The position numbers and the translations under genes are program-made. A DNA stretch of 64,000 bases, taken from Takakia lepidozioides. Taxonomy: Eukaryota > Streptophyta > Takakiopsida > Takakiales > Takakiaceae. Positions 13,201 through 23,559 of this stretch are shown one piece after another (the first letter of the stretch is position 1; every line of letters begins with the position of its first letter). The notes beneath the pieces are model-generated. The model was not told where the DNA came from. It searched no databases and saw nothing but the letters and a program-made list of their open reading frames with translations. The stretch lies in contig CM060733.1 of NCBI GenBank assembly GCA_030704615.1, positions 55,984,001 to 56,048,000 on the forward strand. The letters run 5' to 3'.

Positions 13201-13605
13201 TTTGGCATGAGCACCCTGTTCTGACACCAAGGGAAAGTGAAACCTCAGCAACCACTTCTCTGGTCAGTGGGTGAAACACCCTATGCATCTCCAGTCTGCC
13301 ACAAAATGGTAGCAGGGACGAAAAAGTCTCAGATGTAACACCTCCTTTCACAGGGGCTGGATATGTGGATGTTTTCAGACATGCACTGGGAAATGCTTCT
13401 TCATGCATGCATTACTTCTTATGCAAGCATCCAAGGTGCAATGTTTGCTGATATTCAACTGGTGTGTTCTCATGTAACAGGCTGGTTCAGCCGGGGCCAA
13501 ATGCAAGAGCCCTTTGAGAAGGCAACATTTGCGCTCAAGGTGGGCGAGTTGAGTGACATTGTGGAGACTGACAGTGGTGCGCACATCATTCTCCGGACTG
13601 GCTGA
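10280..13605 (+). CDS. PIN1: PIN1-type parvulin peptidyl-prolyl cis/trans isomerase
   Basis: Single-domain parvulin that isomerises pSer/pThr-Pro bonds; like other plant PIN1 proteins it has no WW domain. Two exons, 10280-10511 and 13481-13605, join through a 2,969-nt GT-AG intron that splits a Gly codon, giving 118 residues. Exon 1 has [17 protein letters not shown], where K14, R19 and R20 correspond to the phosphate-binding basic patch, and [14 protein letters not shown] with the active-site Cys at 68. Exon 2 has [20 protein letters not shown] and [10 protein letters not shown], supplying the Met, Phe and His (about 85, 89 and 112) of the proline pocket. The exon junction reads DLGWFSRGQ, closer to animal and fungal Pin1 than to the flowering-plant form I know. 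ATG 10280 fits the family start. The long intron contains a diverged tandem repeat. Confidence 0.94.
12921..13143. repeat. Diverged two-copy tandem repeat in the PIN1 intron
   Basis: About 12921-13020 and 13036-13143 align by eye through shared strings such as AATTGTGCAGCAATGCTTC versus AATGTGCAGCATTGCTTCTC, and CTCTGGATGCAAACGCCAGG versus CTTGGATGCAAATGCCAGG. Unit size is about 110 bp. It lies in non-coding intron sequence and encodes nothing recognisable. Confidence 0.6.
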
Positions 13606-14875
13606 CCACAACCATCCTTTAGTGTTCTTTCCTACATATGCAAGTGCTGGAAAATCCAGCTCCTGGATGCTCTGTATGGTGAGAATGTGTGATCTCCCTA
13701 GTATTGGTAGTTCCGTTCCTATGTGTGAGTTTTGGAACATGAGGACCTGGTTAAAAGCCTATATTCCTCAACTCTGATGCAGTATTGAAGCAAGTTCTCT
13801 ATTCTGGTCATGCATTTTTGGCTAAAGTGCTTGACTTTGATCTGTTCGTCCTTTGTGAATCTATCACCGTGTTGACATTTACTGCAATTTGTTGCCTGAT
13901 AACTTGGGTCTGTGGGCAAGTTCACTCTCCCATACTGTGGAATCAAGTTAAAGTTACTGGTGTATGATATCCATCTTGAGATGTGTTCACATACTTGATT
14001 GGTCCATCAGTGTTTGACAACTTTGGAGCTGGATATGTCCATTGTAAGCTGTATAAAATCTGATTTGCATCAATAAAGCACTTCCTTCATCTTGGGTCAT
14101 TCCTTCGAGTGAATGCATGCATTGATGTGCACTCCTGCATATGGAGAGTCTTTACTGTATGAGATGTAGATTGTCTTTCCAGGCATTGGGACTAAATCAG
14201 TTCGTTTCTATGGAATAGAAGTGCCCCATAGAAATGCACAGAACTTTTGAGCCAAAACAAGTATACTTTTTGTGTGTATCCAGAAGATTACATGCTGAGA
14301 GTCAAGAGACCCACCCCATGTTTCGTCTGTCTAATCTGTAGGGATGAGGATGGTGGCGTACTTGCAGAAATATTCCAGCAGAACAGTTCAATTTTACATT
14401 TAGGGCAAGTTCGTTGACTCTCATCAATGTGTGCTGCTCAATGTGAGCAGAAATAGAGGACTGACATCTTCTTCCGTGTCATCTTTGGACCCAGGCTAGC
14501 TTGAGAGTGAGGTACAGGTAGAGATGCAAGAGAGTCTCGTAAACTAAGCAAAATCATGAAGGTGATAAGCACGCTTACTAATGACTTGAGCATCAGAACT
14601 CATTCCGATACAAATTTGATGCTAACAGAGGAGCTTCAACTGCTCCACGTTTGTATCATCTTCAACGTGTTTAGCAAGTGTTGGATCGTTTCTGCTTTCC
14701 GTGCGTATAGTTTAAATGTATGTACACAGGAGGCGAGGGGGAGGAAGAGTGGAGGCTTTTAACTTTTGACCTACTCCCTAATCTGGACTCAAATTCACGA
14801 GATCAACTTTCACACGCGAGAAACTCTCTCGTATAAAACAATGAACCAAAGCTTATAGACAAATCTGTGACATGT
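13606..14875. other. No supported gene
   Basis: This interval follows the PIN1 stop codon and precedes the end of the minus-strand gene at 14876. It should hold both 3' untranslated regions, so the genes are convergent here. I recognise no coding sequence or repeat. Confidence 0.5.
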
Positions 14876-15430
14876 TTAATCCCCCTTCAAACGCTCGGAT
14901 ATGTCTACATTGTCTTGTTTCCCCTGTCTCCCAAAGGCAACCTCTTCCAGGCTTTGGCCTTGCCTTCGGTAGCGGCCCCCTGCCTGCACAAAGGATGGGC
15001 AAGGTCTGTAAGCCTTGATGGGCCACCACCCAAATCCTGGCACTGCTCCAATCCCCCCTTGTATCCTTCCCTCTCCGTTACACCCTCTCTCCTTCTCTTG
15101 CTTCCCGCACGCCTGGCACGCCGTGGAATCCAGCACCGGGCCTTGCTCCGGGGTACTAGGGCTTGAGATTGCTTGCACCTCAGTATCTTTCGTGGAAGTG
15201 ACGGTCTCTTGCTCTGTTGTAGATGTTGAAGCCACCACCCCCTCACTTGCTCCGCACACACCAAGGAATTCTAAATGCCTCCCATCGGACCTGAGTCTAT
15301 ACCTGAATGCCTTGGGCCTGAGCCCAGAGCCATTTGAGAGACGCCTGCAATCTCTTCGTGCAGACGTAGGATTCGAGAACACAGTATGAGCGCAGAGGGA
15401 ACCCACTGTCGTCAAGACAGTGCCCGCCAT
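14876..15430 (-). CDS. Probable plastid-targeted protein of unknown function
   Basis: Single-exon frame of 184 residues on the minus strand. The first 60 or so residues are rich in Ser, Thr and Arg with few acidic residues, as in a chloroplast transit peptide. A variable Ser/Thr-rich linker follows. The C-terminal third is the likely conserved part: a CQACGKQEKERGCNGEGR segment with three Cys, then GGIGAVPGFGWWPIKAYRPC and GGRYRRQGQSLEEVAFG. The Cys spacing suggests a small metal- or redox-binding module. The Gly- and aromatic-rich core looks conserved and I have the impression of similar plant proteins, but I cannot name the family. The start codon lies only 130 bp from the divergent tRNA-Pro gene. 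Confidence 0.7.
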   Translation of the reverse strand: MAGTVLTTVGSLCAHTVFSNPTSARRDCRRLSNGSGLRPKAFRYRLRSDGRHLEFLGVCGASEGVVASTSTTEQETVTSTKDTEVQAISSPSTPEQGPVLDSTACQACGKQEKERGCNGEGRIQGGIGAVPGFGWWPIKAYRPCPSFVQAGGRYRRQGQSLEEVAFGRQGKQDNVDISERLKGD

Positions 15431-15559
15431 AGCTCACTCGTTCCTACTCCGCCAGACGACCCGCAAACATCACCTCTCTCATCTTCTTTCCTGTTCGCCA
15501 GTCGCTATTCACTCTTTTTTGAGCTAAGAGAATTTTTAAACACATATCTTCCATCGGCC

Positions 15560-15631
15560 GGGCATTTGGTCTAGTGGTATGATTCTTGCTTAGGGTGCAA
15601 GAGGTCGCGAGTTCGATTCTCGCAATGCCCC
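15560..15631 (+). tRNA. tRNA-Pro (anticodon AGG)
   Basis: A complete 72-nt cloverleaf. Acceptor arms GGGCATT and AATGCCC pair fully, with discriminator C at 15631. The A-box is TGGTCTAGTGG and the T-arm is CGCGAGTTCGATTCTCG. The anticodon arm CTTGC-TTAGGGT-GCAAG places AGG at 15592-15594. No intron. The sequence closely resembles plant nuclear tRNA-Pro(AGG). A run of five T follows 5 nt after the gene, the expected Pol III stop. Confidence 0.97.
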
Positions 15632-15635
15632 TGCC

Positions 15636-15640
15636 TTTTT
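15636..15640 (+). terminator. Pol III terminator of tRNA-Pro
   Basis: A TTTTT run lies 5 nt downstream of the tRNA discriminator base, the usual RNA polymerase III termination signal. Confidence 0.85.
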
Positions 15641-16439
15641 GTGTTCCCACATCTCTTCTTCCCCTTCCTCTCTCCTCGCAGCTTTCGTGCAGGAGGAACT
15701 CGGGGTGTTCGATGAGATGGTGTGGGAGCAGCAGGCAGATGGGTGATTTGTTGTCTCTGGAGCAGTGAAGGACGTGTGCAATGGTGGCGCCCTTGATAGT
15801 CAAGTTGATTTTGTTCTCTGTTGCAAAGAAGGTTACGGTGTATCTTGTTGCCAGGGTGAGCTGAATTCTACCCGTGAACTTGCATTGCGAAGTGTGTTAG
15901 GTTGCCATGATCTAGCGCAGAATATGTTGGACTTTTTGAAGATGGCAGAGGTCTGATGGGGGAAGGAAGCGTTGTTAGAAGATGCTGTTGTACCTTCTCT
16001 TTTCGGAAGTATCGAGCATTCATTACACAGACGGGAGAGACGAAATCAATGGATAGAAATAGGACACTGTGAAAAGCAAACTGCTGTATATTGACAACTG
16101 TAGAGAGTAGATTGGAGATGGAATGATTTAGAGAGGACAGGAAATGAAGGAGGGGGAGAGACCATGGAGAGAGGTAGTGGTTTTGCTATTTAAATGCCAG
16201 ATTGAGATGTGGCTGGATTTTAGCAGGATCCGCCCCAGGTCGATGGAAACAGTGTGTGGGTATGGAAACATGTAGGACAATCCATTGTTATGAATCCACG
16301 ACTCTTTGTGCAAATAAAAGTTATGCTGAGCTGCGAAACAAACCATTACTTCGATGCTTGTGAAGGGCTTTGTAGAGGAAATCTGGAAAGCCTGGACCAA
16401 TTTTCTGTACCAAGGTAAAGTCCCACTACTGGAGTGAGT

Positions 16440-16545
16440 CCCCCACAAGGGTAGTGTGTGTTGTCTGTTCCCTCCTGTTCCGCCCAAACTGGGCGTGGGG
16501 TCTATGGCCACAAGGCAGCAAAGCTCTTATGAGTACATTCTTACA
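16440..16545 (+). repeat. Dispersed intronic/intergenic repeat, copy D
   Basis: The 3' half reads GGGGTCTATGGCCACAAGGC, then CTCTTATGAGTACATTC. These match the repeat copies at 56.9, 60.6 and 62.4 kb, whose core is GGGGTCAATGGCCGCAAGGC followed by CTTATGAGGACATTCTC. Its 5' part is complementary to its middle (CCCCAC near 16441 and GTGGGG near 16494), and a CGCCCA/TGGGCG hairpin sits between. Probably a short non-autonomous mobile element. Confidence 0.55.
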
Positions 16546-17588
16546 CAGACACTCAAACACTGTCACTGGCAGTGCAGCCAGAGCCTGGCAGATTGGAGAT
16601 CGGCATTGTGTTCTCTAGCATGATGTCTTCCCCTGCTCCCCTGTCAACACTCAAGTTCCTCCAATCAGTTTTCAATGGCTCTCCACAAGTGCTATGACAG
16701 TATTAGGCTGTGTATTCCATTTCCCAGTGGGTCGAAACCCCCAACAGGTTGCTAACCCACCCTCCCATGCTACAGAGCAACTTGTAATTTTCTTATGGAA
16801 TCTTTGTGCAGTTGTATGGGTTTCCAAGACTTTACCGGCGTGCAGCAAAGATCAATCGCTACCTGAATGGAAACAACCCAAAGAGGAGGCGATTTGTGAC
16901 TAATGGCTTGCAAACCATGTTCCGACTGCCACGATACATTTCCCAAAGGTTTCAACGATGGTGGGGGGTGCCAGAGCCACCTCAGGCACCACCTGGGCAT
17001 CTCTCCTCTTCACAAAGTTCTTCTGGAGGTGCTTCGGCACTACGTAAGGGCCAAGTGCGCCATATCCACACTTCTTCAGGGGCCTCACGATCTTCAGCCA
17101 TTGCACATTGTCAGTTGCCTGCATCAAGGTTGTCTCCTGTCAATTGGTTGATATGCTCTCATTTGTCAGGGTTAAGAAGAGAGAACAGGGGTTCAATGAT
17201 GAGGGAACAAAGTTCCAGAAGCAACTTTTCTGCAAGCTTCCTCCCCTTTTGTGCTCAGGGTTTTCTGACAATTGCTACTGCAACGGGAAAGGGAGATGGG
17301 AAGCAACTACAGATTTGCTTGGTAGATTGTCAATGCCCAGTGCACCATGGGAATTTACTTGTTCACCGGCCAAGTGTTTTTCATGCCTCGTGCAGGAAGA
17401 ATGGCCAACTGGGAGGGGGTTTTGAAGAGGGCACGATAGATCTAAGATGGCCTGGTTGTCATATGATGAGATCAAACTTGAGGGTTTCTAGAGATTCAGA
17501 GCTCTCCACACAGTCAAAACTGTGTAGTGGAGCAGACAATTTGTCTCCATCCAGCTGCTTGCCTATGGAGGCTGGGGGCCTTCAGCTA

Positions 17589-17629
17589 CTTCTGAGATGA
17601 AAATAATCTGCATCTTTTCATCTCAGAAG
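17589..17629. repeat. Perfect 15-bp hairpin
   Basis: CTTCTGAGATGAAAA (17589-17603) and its exact complement TTTTCATCTCAGAAG (17615-17629) are separated by an 11-nt loop. It lies in DNA without a recognised gene. It may be a miniature inverted-repeat relic or a transcript hairpin. Confidence 0.7.
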
Positions 17630-18672
17630 ACCGTTTGCCATTGAGGGTCATTTTAGAGGGTCATTTTAGCAAGCACTGAACAAAGAGTGCTGCTTTGGAA
17701 AACATTGTGTTGAATTAAGTCCAGGTTGAGCTCACTTTCGACAGTGAATACCCAGCTTGGGAGCTCTTACTGTCCTTTGCTGGAGCTTCCATTATGTGGG
17801 GCATTGCTGCCAGACCCACCTTTGTATGTGTAGTCTTAGACAGTTTTATCTGGGGCTTCAGAATCTTTGTTTTCTCAGAAGTTCAAAGTTATTTCCAGCA
17901 CTCACAAATTGGTTTAGTGACTCGGATATCCTTCAAATGGGTCATGTCTTGATTGTAGGTCTTCAGGCCTCATCCATGTAACTTTTGTTCAGAATAAAAA
18001 GGAAAAAACAGATTTCCATGTAAACATATCCCTGTCAGGTGCTGATCTTGCCAGGAGATGACAAAAATGTGACCGCATAGGTCCAAAATCCGTGACAGCA
18101 GGTTCCTCATGACCAATTGTGTTTAGGGAGAGGGGTGTTGTGCCACTGTTAGCATGACGCTTTGTCATGTGACATGAATGACCAGGAGAGAGACAGTTCA
18201 TTGGAAGATTGCAAGGATGCAAAAAACATGTTGCCAATGAACAGCCAGATGTTCTGATGGAAGCGTGCCATCTTGTAGCCACACCATGTGGGGAGGGATC
18301 ACACTACAGAGCCTTGGTCATGGATGGCAGCCATCTACTAGCAGATGCCTACCGTACTGAAAAGATCTTACTCTGGCGGTCAAGACTACTGTTGGTCTTC
18401 CCATGCCAAGCCATCCTGAACTACATCAGATTGTACTCATAAGACGTTGTTTGCCGTAGCCTTGTGGCTGAACTACATCAGAATAGAACTGACAGCAGCA
18501 ACTCATGTGTACTCACTCAACCACCCACCTTGAGCTGTCCCACTCCCACAGGGGAGAGAAACAGACTGCTGGATCAAATTCCTGTTGGACAAAGCCCAAG
18601 AAGCTTAGAAAGTAAAGCTTGCAATCTATTGAGATTCTTATTCTCTTAACGTACCATGGGGCCTTCATCAGA

Positions 18673-21600
18673 TTAACTTGCAGTGGAGAGTGGACTACAG
18701 AGGTCTTCGGTGATGGCACCAGGGCGCCACTGTGTCCCATCACCCCCATCCATGAGGGCGATTCCAAGAGCTGACAATTCAGCTCTTATCTGGTCAGAGC
18801 GGGCATAGTCTTGAGATACTCTGGCAGCTGCTCTCTCTTGCAATCGGGCTACGAGATCCTCTGGTGTCATTCCTGCTCTCTTCAATGTTTTCTCCTTGAT
18901 CTCATCCAAGACCTACACAAGAACAACAATTATTCAGAACCATGTCTTCACATATATTGTGAAGATGTGTACTGTGTTCTGAACATGAGTGTCCCACACA
19001 TGACAGATAGTTGGAAAATGCGAAATAAAGTTTACTCATCAAAGAAACTGGAAGAGCAGAAAATGAAAAAGGTAACAGTCTGTAGATGAGCAAAACCATC
19101 TCCATTGACTTCAACATGACCCTCACCACGTCCCATGTCAAGAAAGTGAGTCAGCTTAGCTGATTGAGAAAACTCAGGCAGAAAGAACAGCTGTTGCCGT
19201 ATACCTGTGCATAGCTGGGGATCCAGAGGCCCAAAATATTCAAAATTCCTTGTACTTCAGTCTTCAATATTTGGAGAGACCCCAGCCGTGTCTTATCTTT
19301 GCGGCCCTATAAATTGAAAAATAAATATCTGAAGGTTAATACATGCAAAGAATTTGCAATACCCCCCCTTAAAGCCATTTTCTGGTCTGGTATTACAGCC
19401 GAGCGTAAACGAGTTACACACATACAAAATGAAACACCGCCATTGAATTCATCAAGCTATTGGTTACTACATGAGTCTCGATCTGCAAACCAACCATTAG
19501 ACAAAATAGCTCTTGATGCATAGATGCAAACATTAGATTTGTCGAACCAGGTGACAGCAAAAAAGGATGAGCCAACCTTGCGGGTATGCATCAAATCATT
19601 CATCACTTTGAAGGGCTCTGAAAGTGCTGCTACTGCAATAGGTGTGTGCAAATCATCTGCCATGGACGAACAGAAGGCTGCCTTCAAGCTCTTCACACAC
19701 TCCATTGTTTCTTTGGATGCTACCTCCTTGGGGTTTTCTTGTTCGCTGAGTACCTGATCACAGTCTGCAAGTGCCTGTCCAACCATTTCCATGGATAATG
19801 TGACTTAGGTCTTATAAATCACATGAGACAGGTTTACAAGAGAGGAACTCAATCAGGAATTGCTTGAGAATCCTTAAGCAATTCATCCAAGGGAAATACC
19901 GATTGGTATGCAAAGATCTAGTTGTTACTTGCACAGCAGCAGCCCGTAGAATAACCATAATATCACCCAAAAAGAAGGATTGCCACCACTGTATGTGACA
20001 TGTAACAGTCCCTGATGGCAAGAAGAATGAAAATTCAACCCGCAAAAGATACTGCAATAGTTGGACTCCTGGCAACTGCTCTTAATCACTTGATGTCTTT
20101 TAGGCCTCAAGAAGCAGGAGAGATACGTTGTCATACTTGACAAAAGTAGAAAAGACGGTCAGATGCTTGCTCCAGCTGCCGCTTAGAGTAGTTGATGGGT
20201 GATCGATATTGTGTGCCAAGCAAAAACAATCGCAGCGCCAGTGGATGATATACTTGCAACACCTTTGCCAATCACACCATTCAAATAGTTAGCTTCACCT
20301 TCAGGACTCCAAACCCCAAATTGCAACCTGAATATCTCTGATTGGCGCTTCCATCCAATTGGTTGGCCACTGCAGTAAGTACCTCCAGACTGTATAGTGT
20401 TGGACCTGGAAGTTCACACAGATAGCCACATGACCACAAGTTCCATGTAGCAGCCCAAAATTGGCTGTAAGCATTTGGGTGTATGTGAATGACAACCTTG
20501 TTGAAAGTTCCAGAGAGCCATGCCTCTTTGAGGTATGCCTAGAGTTTGAATACCCGACTAGACTGACGTTTCTTTAAATCAGAGGACAGAGAAACACCCT
20601 TAAAATTTCAAAGTATCTCTACCTTAATGAGATATCAGCTCAGTGTTGGCATCACTGGATAAACTGCCAAGTGAAAAATGGCCAGATTGCAGCTCTAGGA
20701 CTTGAGCTGAAATTTACCTCACGTATGGTGAAGAAGTTGCCAAGGGATTTGGACATCTTTTCGGCATCCACTGTGACAAACCCATTGTGCAACCAGTAGC
20801 CGACTTGGCTTTCTGCACAAGCTGCACAGCTTTGTGCAATCTCATTCTCATGGTGGGGGAAGATGAGATCCATGCCGCCCCCGTGAATATCAAATGCATG
20901 CCCCAAATGCTCTGCACTCATCGCACTACACTCAATGTGCCAGCCTGGCCGTCCTGGCCCCCAAGGGCTATCCCAGGAAGGCTCCCCTGGTTTTGCACTC
21001 TGGCACCTCCACCAGCCAGCCCACATGCATTAGCAACAACAACTGCTACAAATGAAACGATTTGAATGGAGATATGTGACTGAGCTCCGTACACACGCTA
21101 AATGTTTCTACACATGAAATTGACTACTGTTCAAACACCCTTTGGCCTGGGTTTCTTCTTAAGTCAGTGCTTGCATGCAGGAAGTCTGTCTCACCACCTG
21201 CAAGGGTGCTGACCTTCCAAAGAGCAAAGTCGGCAGGGTTATGTTTGCGGGTGTCCACAGCTACTCGCTCACCAGCCCGATTCTCGTCCAGCTTTCGCCC
21301 TGACAGGCTGCCATAACCAGGAAAGCTCTCCACTGAAAAGTAGACATCTCCTCCCTCCATCACATAACCATGGCCATTCTTTATAATCTGCAATTTGCCC
21401 GTATCTCTGACCCAATCAATGTGACTACTTGTCTCTATTTGCATAAACTACAGCATCTCTGCAAACAGAGACACGTGCAATTTTTAAATTCTGCCCCCAG
21501 TCAATCTCAGATTTGCAGAAAGCCAACAAATGGAAAGTTGGAATAGACACACTGTAAAGTGAAATGAGCACCTGCAAGATCATCTTGATGATTTGAGGCA

Positions 21601-23094
21601 CGTGGTCTGTCACGCGAGGCTCCACCGAGGGGAGCAGGCACTGCAAGGATGCCATGTCCACATGGAACTCCTCACAAAACCGCCGACTTAGCTCCACTGG
21701 ATCTTCACCCAGTTCTTTTGCTCTTGTAATTATCTGCAATGCTTTGCCATACATTGGCAACTGAAATTTTTATTGCATATGGACAGTACCAACATTCCAG
21801 ATTGGATAAGATGTTTAACTAGACACAACATGTACAGTTGGTGCCATGCTTCAAATTCCTCTTAATTGAATCTGGAAGCCCATGCCCCATCTAAATTGAG
21901 TATACAGCACATGGTCCAAAGAGTAACTTGAATTGGTGCATTTCAGATGATAACGACTTATTGGAGTCCCTGGAAAATTACCTTGTCGTCCACATCAGTG
22001 AAATTGCGGACATAATTAACTTCATACCCCAAATACTTCAAGTACCTGCAACCACAAAAAATGTAAAGTTCCTGTTAAACCCAGAGGCGAGAGACATGCA
22101 CACAAAGACCCAGGCGGAGTGAGATAGACCCCGTACACAGCCAGCCAGTGCAAAAAGCACAAGTTGAACAAAGAAGAGAAACTTACCGGAACAGAACGTC
22201 AAAGGCAACGTACACCCGAGCATGCCCTATATGGCTGTAGTCATAAGCCGTCACTCCGCACACATACATGCTAACTTTGCCAGCGGTTTTAGGTCGGAAG
22301 ATCTCCTTCTGCTTGCTCATTGTGTTGTAAAATTGAAGCTCTGGTTGCTGTCCATATGCTGCCTCCTTCCTTGCATCTTCTCCCTCCTTGTCCTTTTCAA
22401 TTTCAACACTTACACCTGTCGTAGCCCTTCTCTTACTACTTGGAACGATATTTGGATTGGAAACGCAGAAACCGGCATGGTAATTTGATGTCTCCACGGT
22501 TCCACGAGACATCAACTCTCCCATCTTCCTCCCCGGGAATTGTGAATCACCTGGGCTTCTAGTATTGTATTGTCTAGAGGGGCAGGCAACTGCATTGTTT
22601 GGAACAGACGGAAGCAAATATTTTTTATGCGATACTGGATTACTTGAAGAGTACCTTGACACGCCCCTCGTTCTCTCTAGGATGTTTTTGATTGGCAATC
22701 CTTTTCCTACCGAAGCTACACAGTCCACGGTTCCAAATGGCATCCTACAATGTGACCAATGTTGAAGAAACCAAGCTCTTGCACAATCAGACGTCACTGT
22801 GCTTCTAGGGCTCCTACTCGAAAGCTGATAATTCTTCTTTGAACCACTCAACATACCACCCGATTTGCTTTCCCATTTCCCCTGGGCCCCTGCTGTCAGC
22901 AACCTCTTCTGTCCAATGCCAGATCCCATCAGAGTTAAACTCACGCTCTCCATAATCCTTCTACAACCATGCGTCGCCGCAGACAAAAAATATCCCTCTC
23001 CACTTTCCAAAGGTTTCACCAACCGATCACAGGATCCAAGCGCTTTCAGATACTTCCTTGCATGCCCGGATGAGTAGACAACCCACCTCACCAT
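18673..23094 (-). CDS. CARS: Cysteinyl-tRNA synthetase, probably organelle-targeted
   Basis: Class I synthetase that charges tRNA-Cys. Nine minus-strand exons join in frame: 23094-22187, 22045-21982, 21733-21572, 21387-21214, 20999-20718, 20262-20137, 19774-19577, 19306-19205 and 18912-18673, for 751 residues. The HIGH motif is at about 288-291 ([13 protein letters not shown]) and KMSKS at 517-521. Zinc ligands are visible: the Cys of [10 protein letters not shown] (279), the Cys of [10 protein letters not shown] (460) and the FPHHENE segment (about 485-488). The DALR/anticodon-binding region follows. Recognisable homology starts near residue 245, so about 240 residues precede the catalytic core, far more than the usual transit peptide. 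The extension is Ser/Arg-rich, fitting plastid or mitochondrial import, but a later Met could be the real start. The exon 6 acceptor was chosen because it gives an uninterrupted [13 protein letters not shown] junction. Confidence 0.94.
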
Positions 23095-23559
23095 TCTTCC
23101 ATCTCCTCACAACCCACAAATTTTCCCGTGAGATCTTCTGTCCTCCTGCTCGCATTCCAGATCCTTTCGAGCACTGCGCCACTACACTCTCTTTGCACTG
23201 CGATAGCCCCGCCCAAAGCACCACACACTGTTCGGGGCCACACGCGCAGCATGGATGAACACTTTGTACAGGCATTTCCAACGACTTTCATCCTGCTTCT
23301 GAGTCCACTCAACCACACTGACTACTTCTTCTTTTTTTCCTCTTGTTTTTTGGACTCAATCCCTCATAAGTGACTCATGTGAAGCAACAGTAAGCAAGAG
23401 AAAAACAAATGAAAATTGAGAGGGCATAATGCCTTTGTGGAATTCAGGGTAAATTCCTCTCGTGGGGGTTCGCACTCTTCTCCACTCTGCATCTAGTAAG
23501 GTGGTTGTCAATGGATCAATTTCCGTTGCATTTCCTCTATTCCTACTCATCTGCTTCAT

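Larger units (their letters stand above)
15641..18672. other. No supported gene
   Basis: Between tRNA-Pro and the stop codon of the cysteinyl-tRNA synthetase. The longest frame (16806-17600, plus, 264 codons) shows no domain and has the irregular composition of chance frames, so I do not call it. The interval holds one copy of a dispersed repeat (16440-16545) and a perfect hairpin (17589-17629). Confidence 0.5.

Noticed and set aside
16900-17127. Minus-strand frame with a KKCGYGALGPYVVPKHLQ stretch
   Set aside because: It looks somewhat protein-like, but I found no family and no continuation in adjacent frames; too weak to annotate.
16806-17600. 264-codon plus-strand frame
   Set aside because: No domain, signal or conserved motif; composition is irregular, overlapping frames on the other strand are equally open, and no related neighbour supports it.
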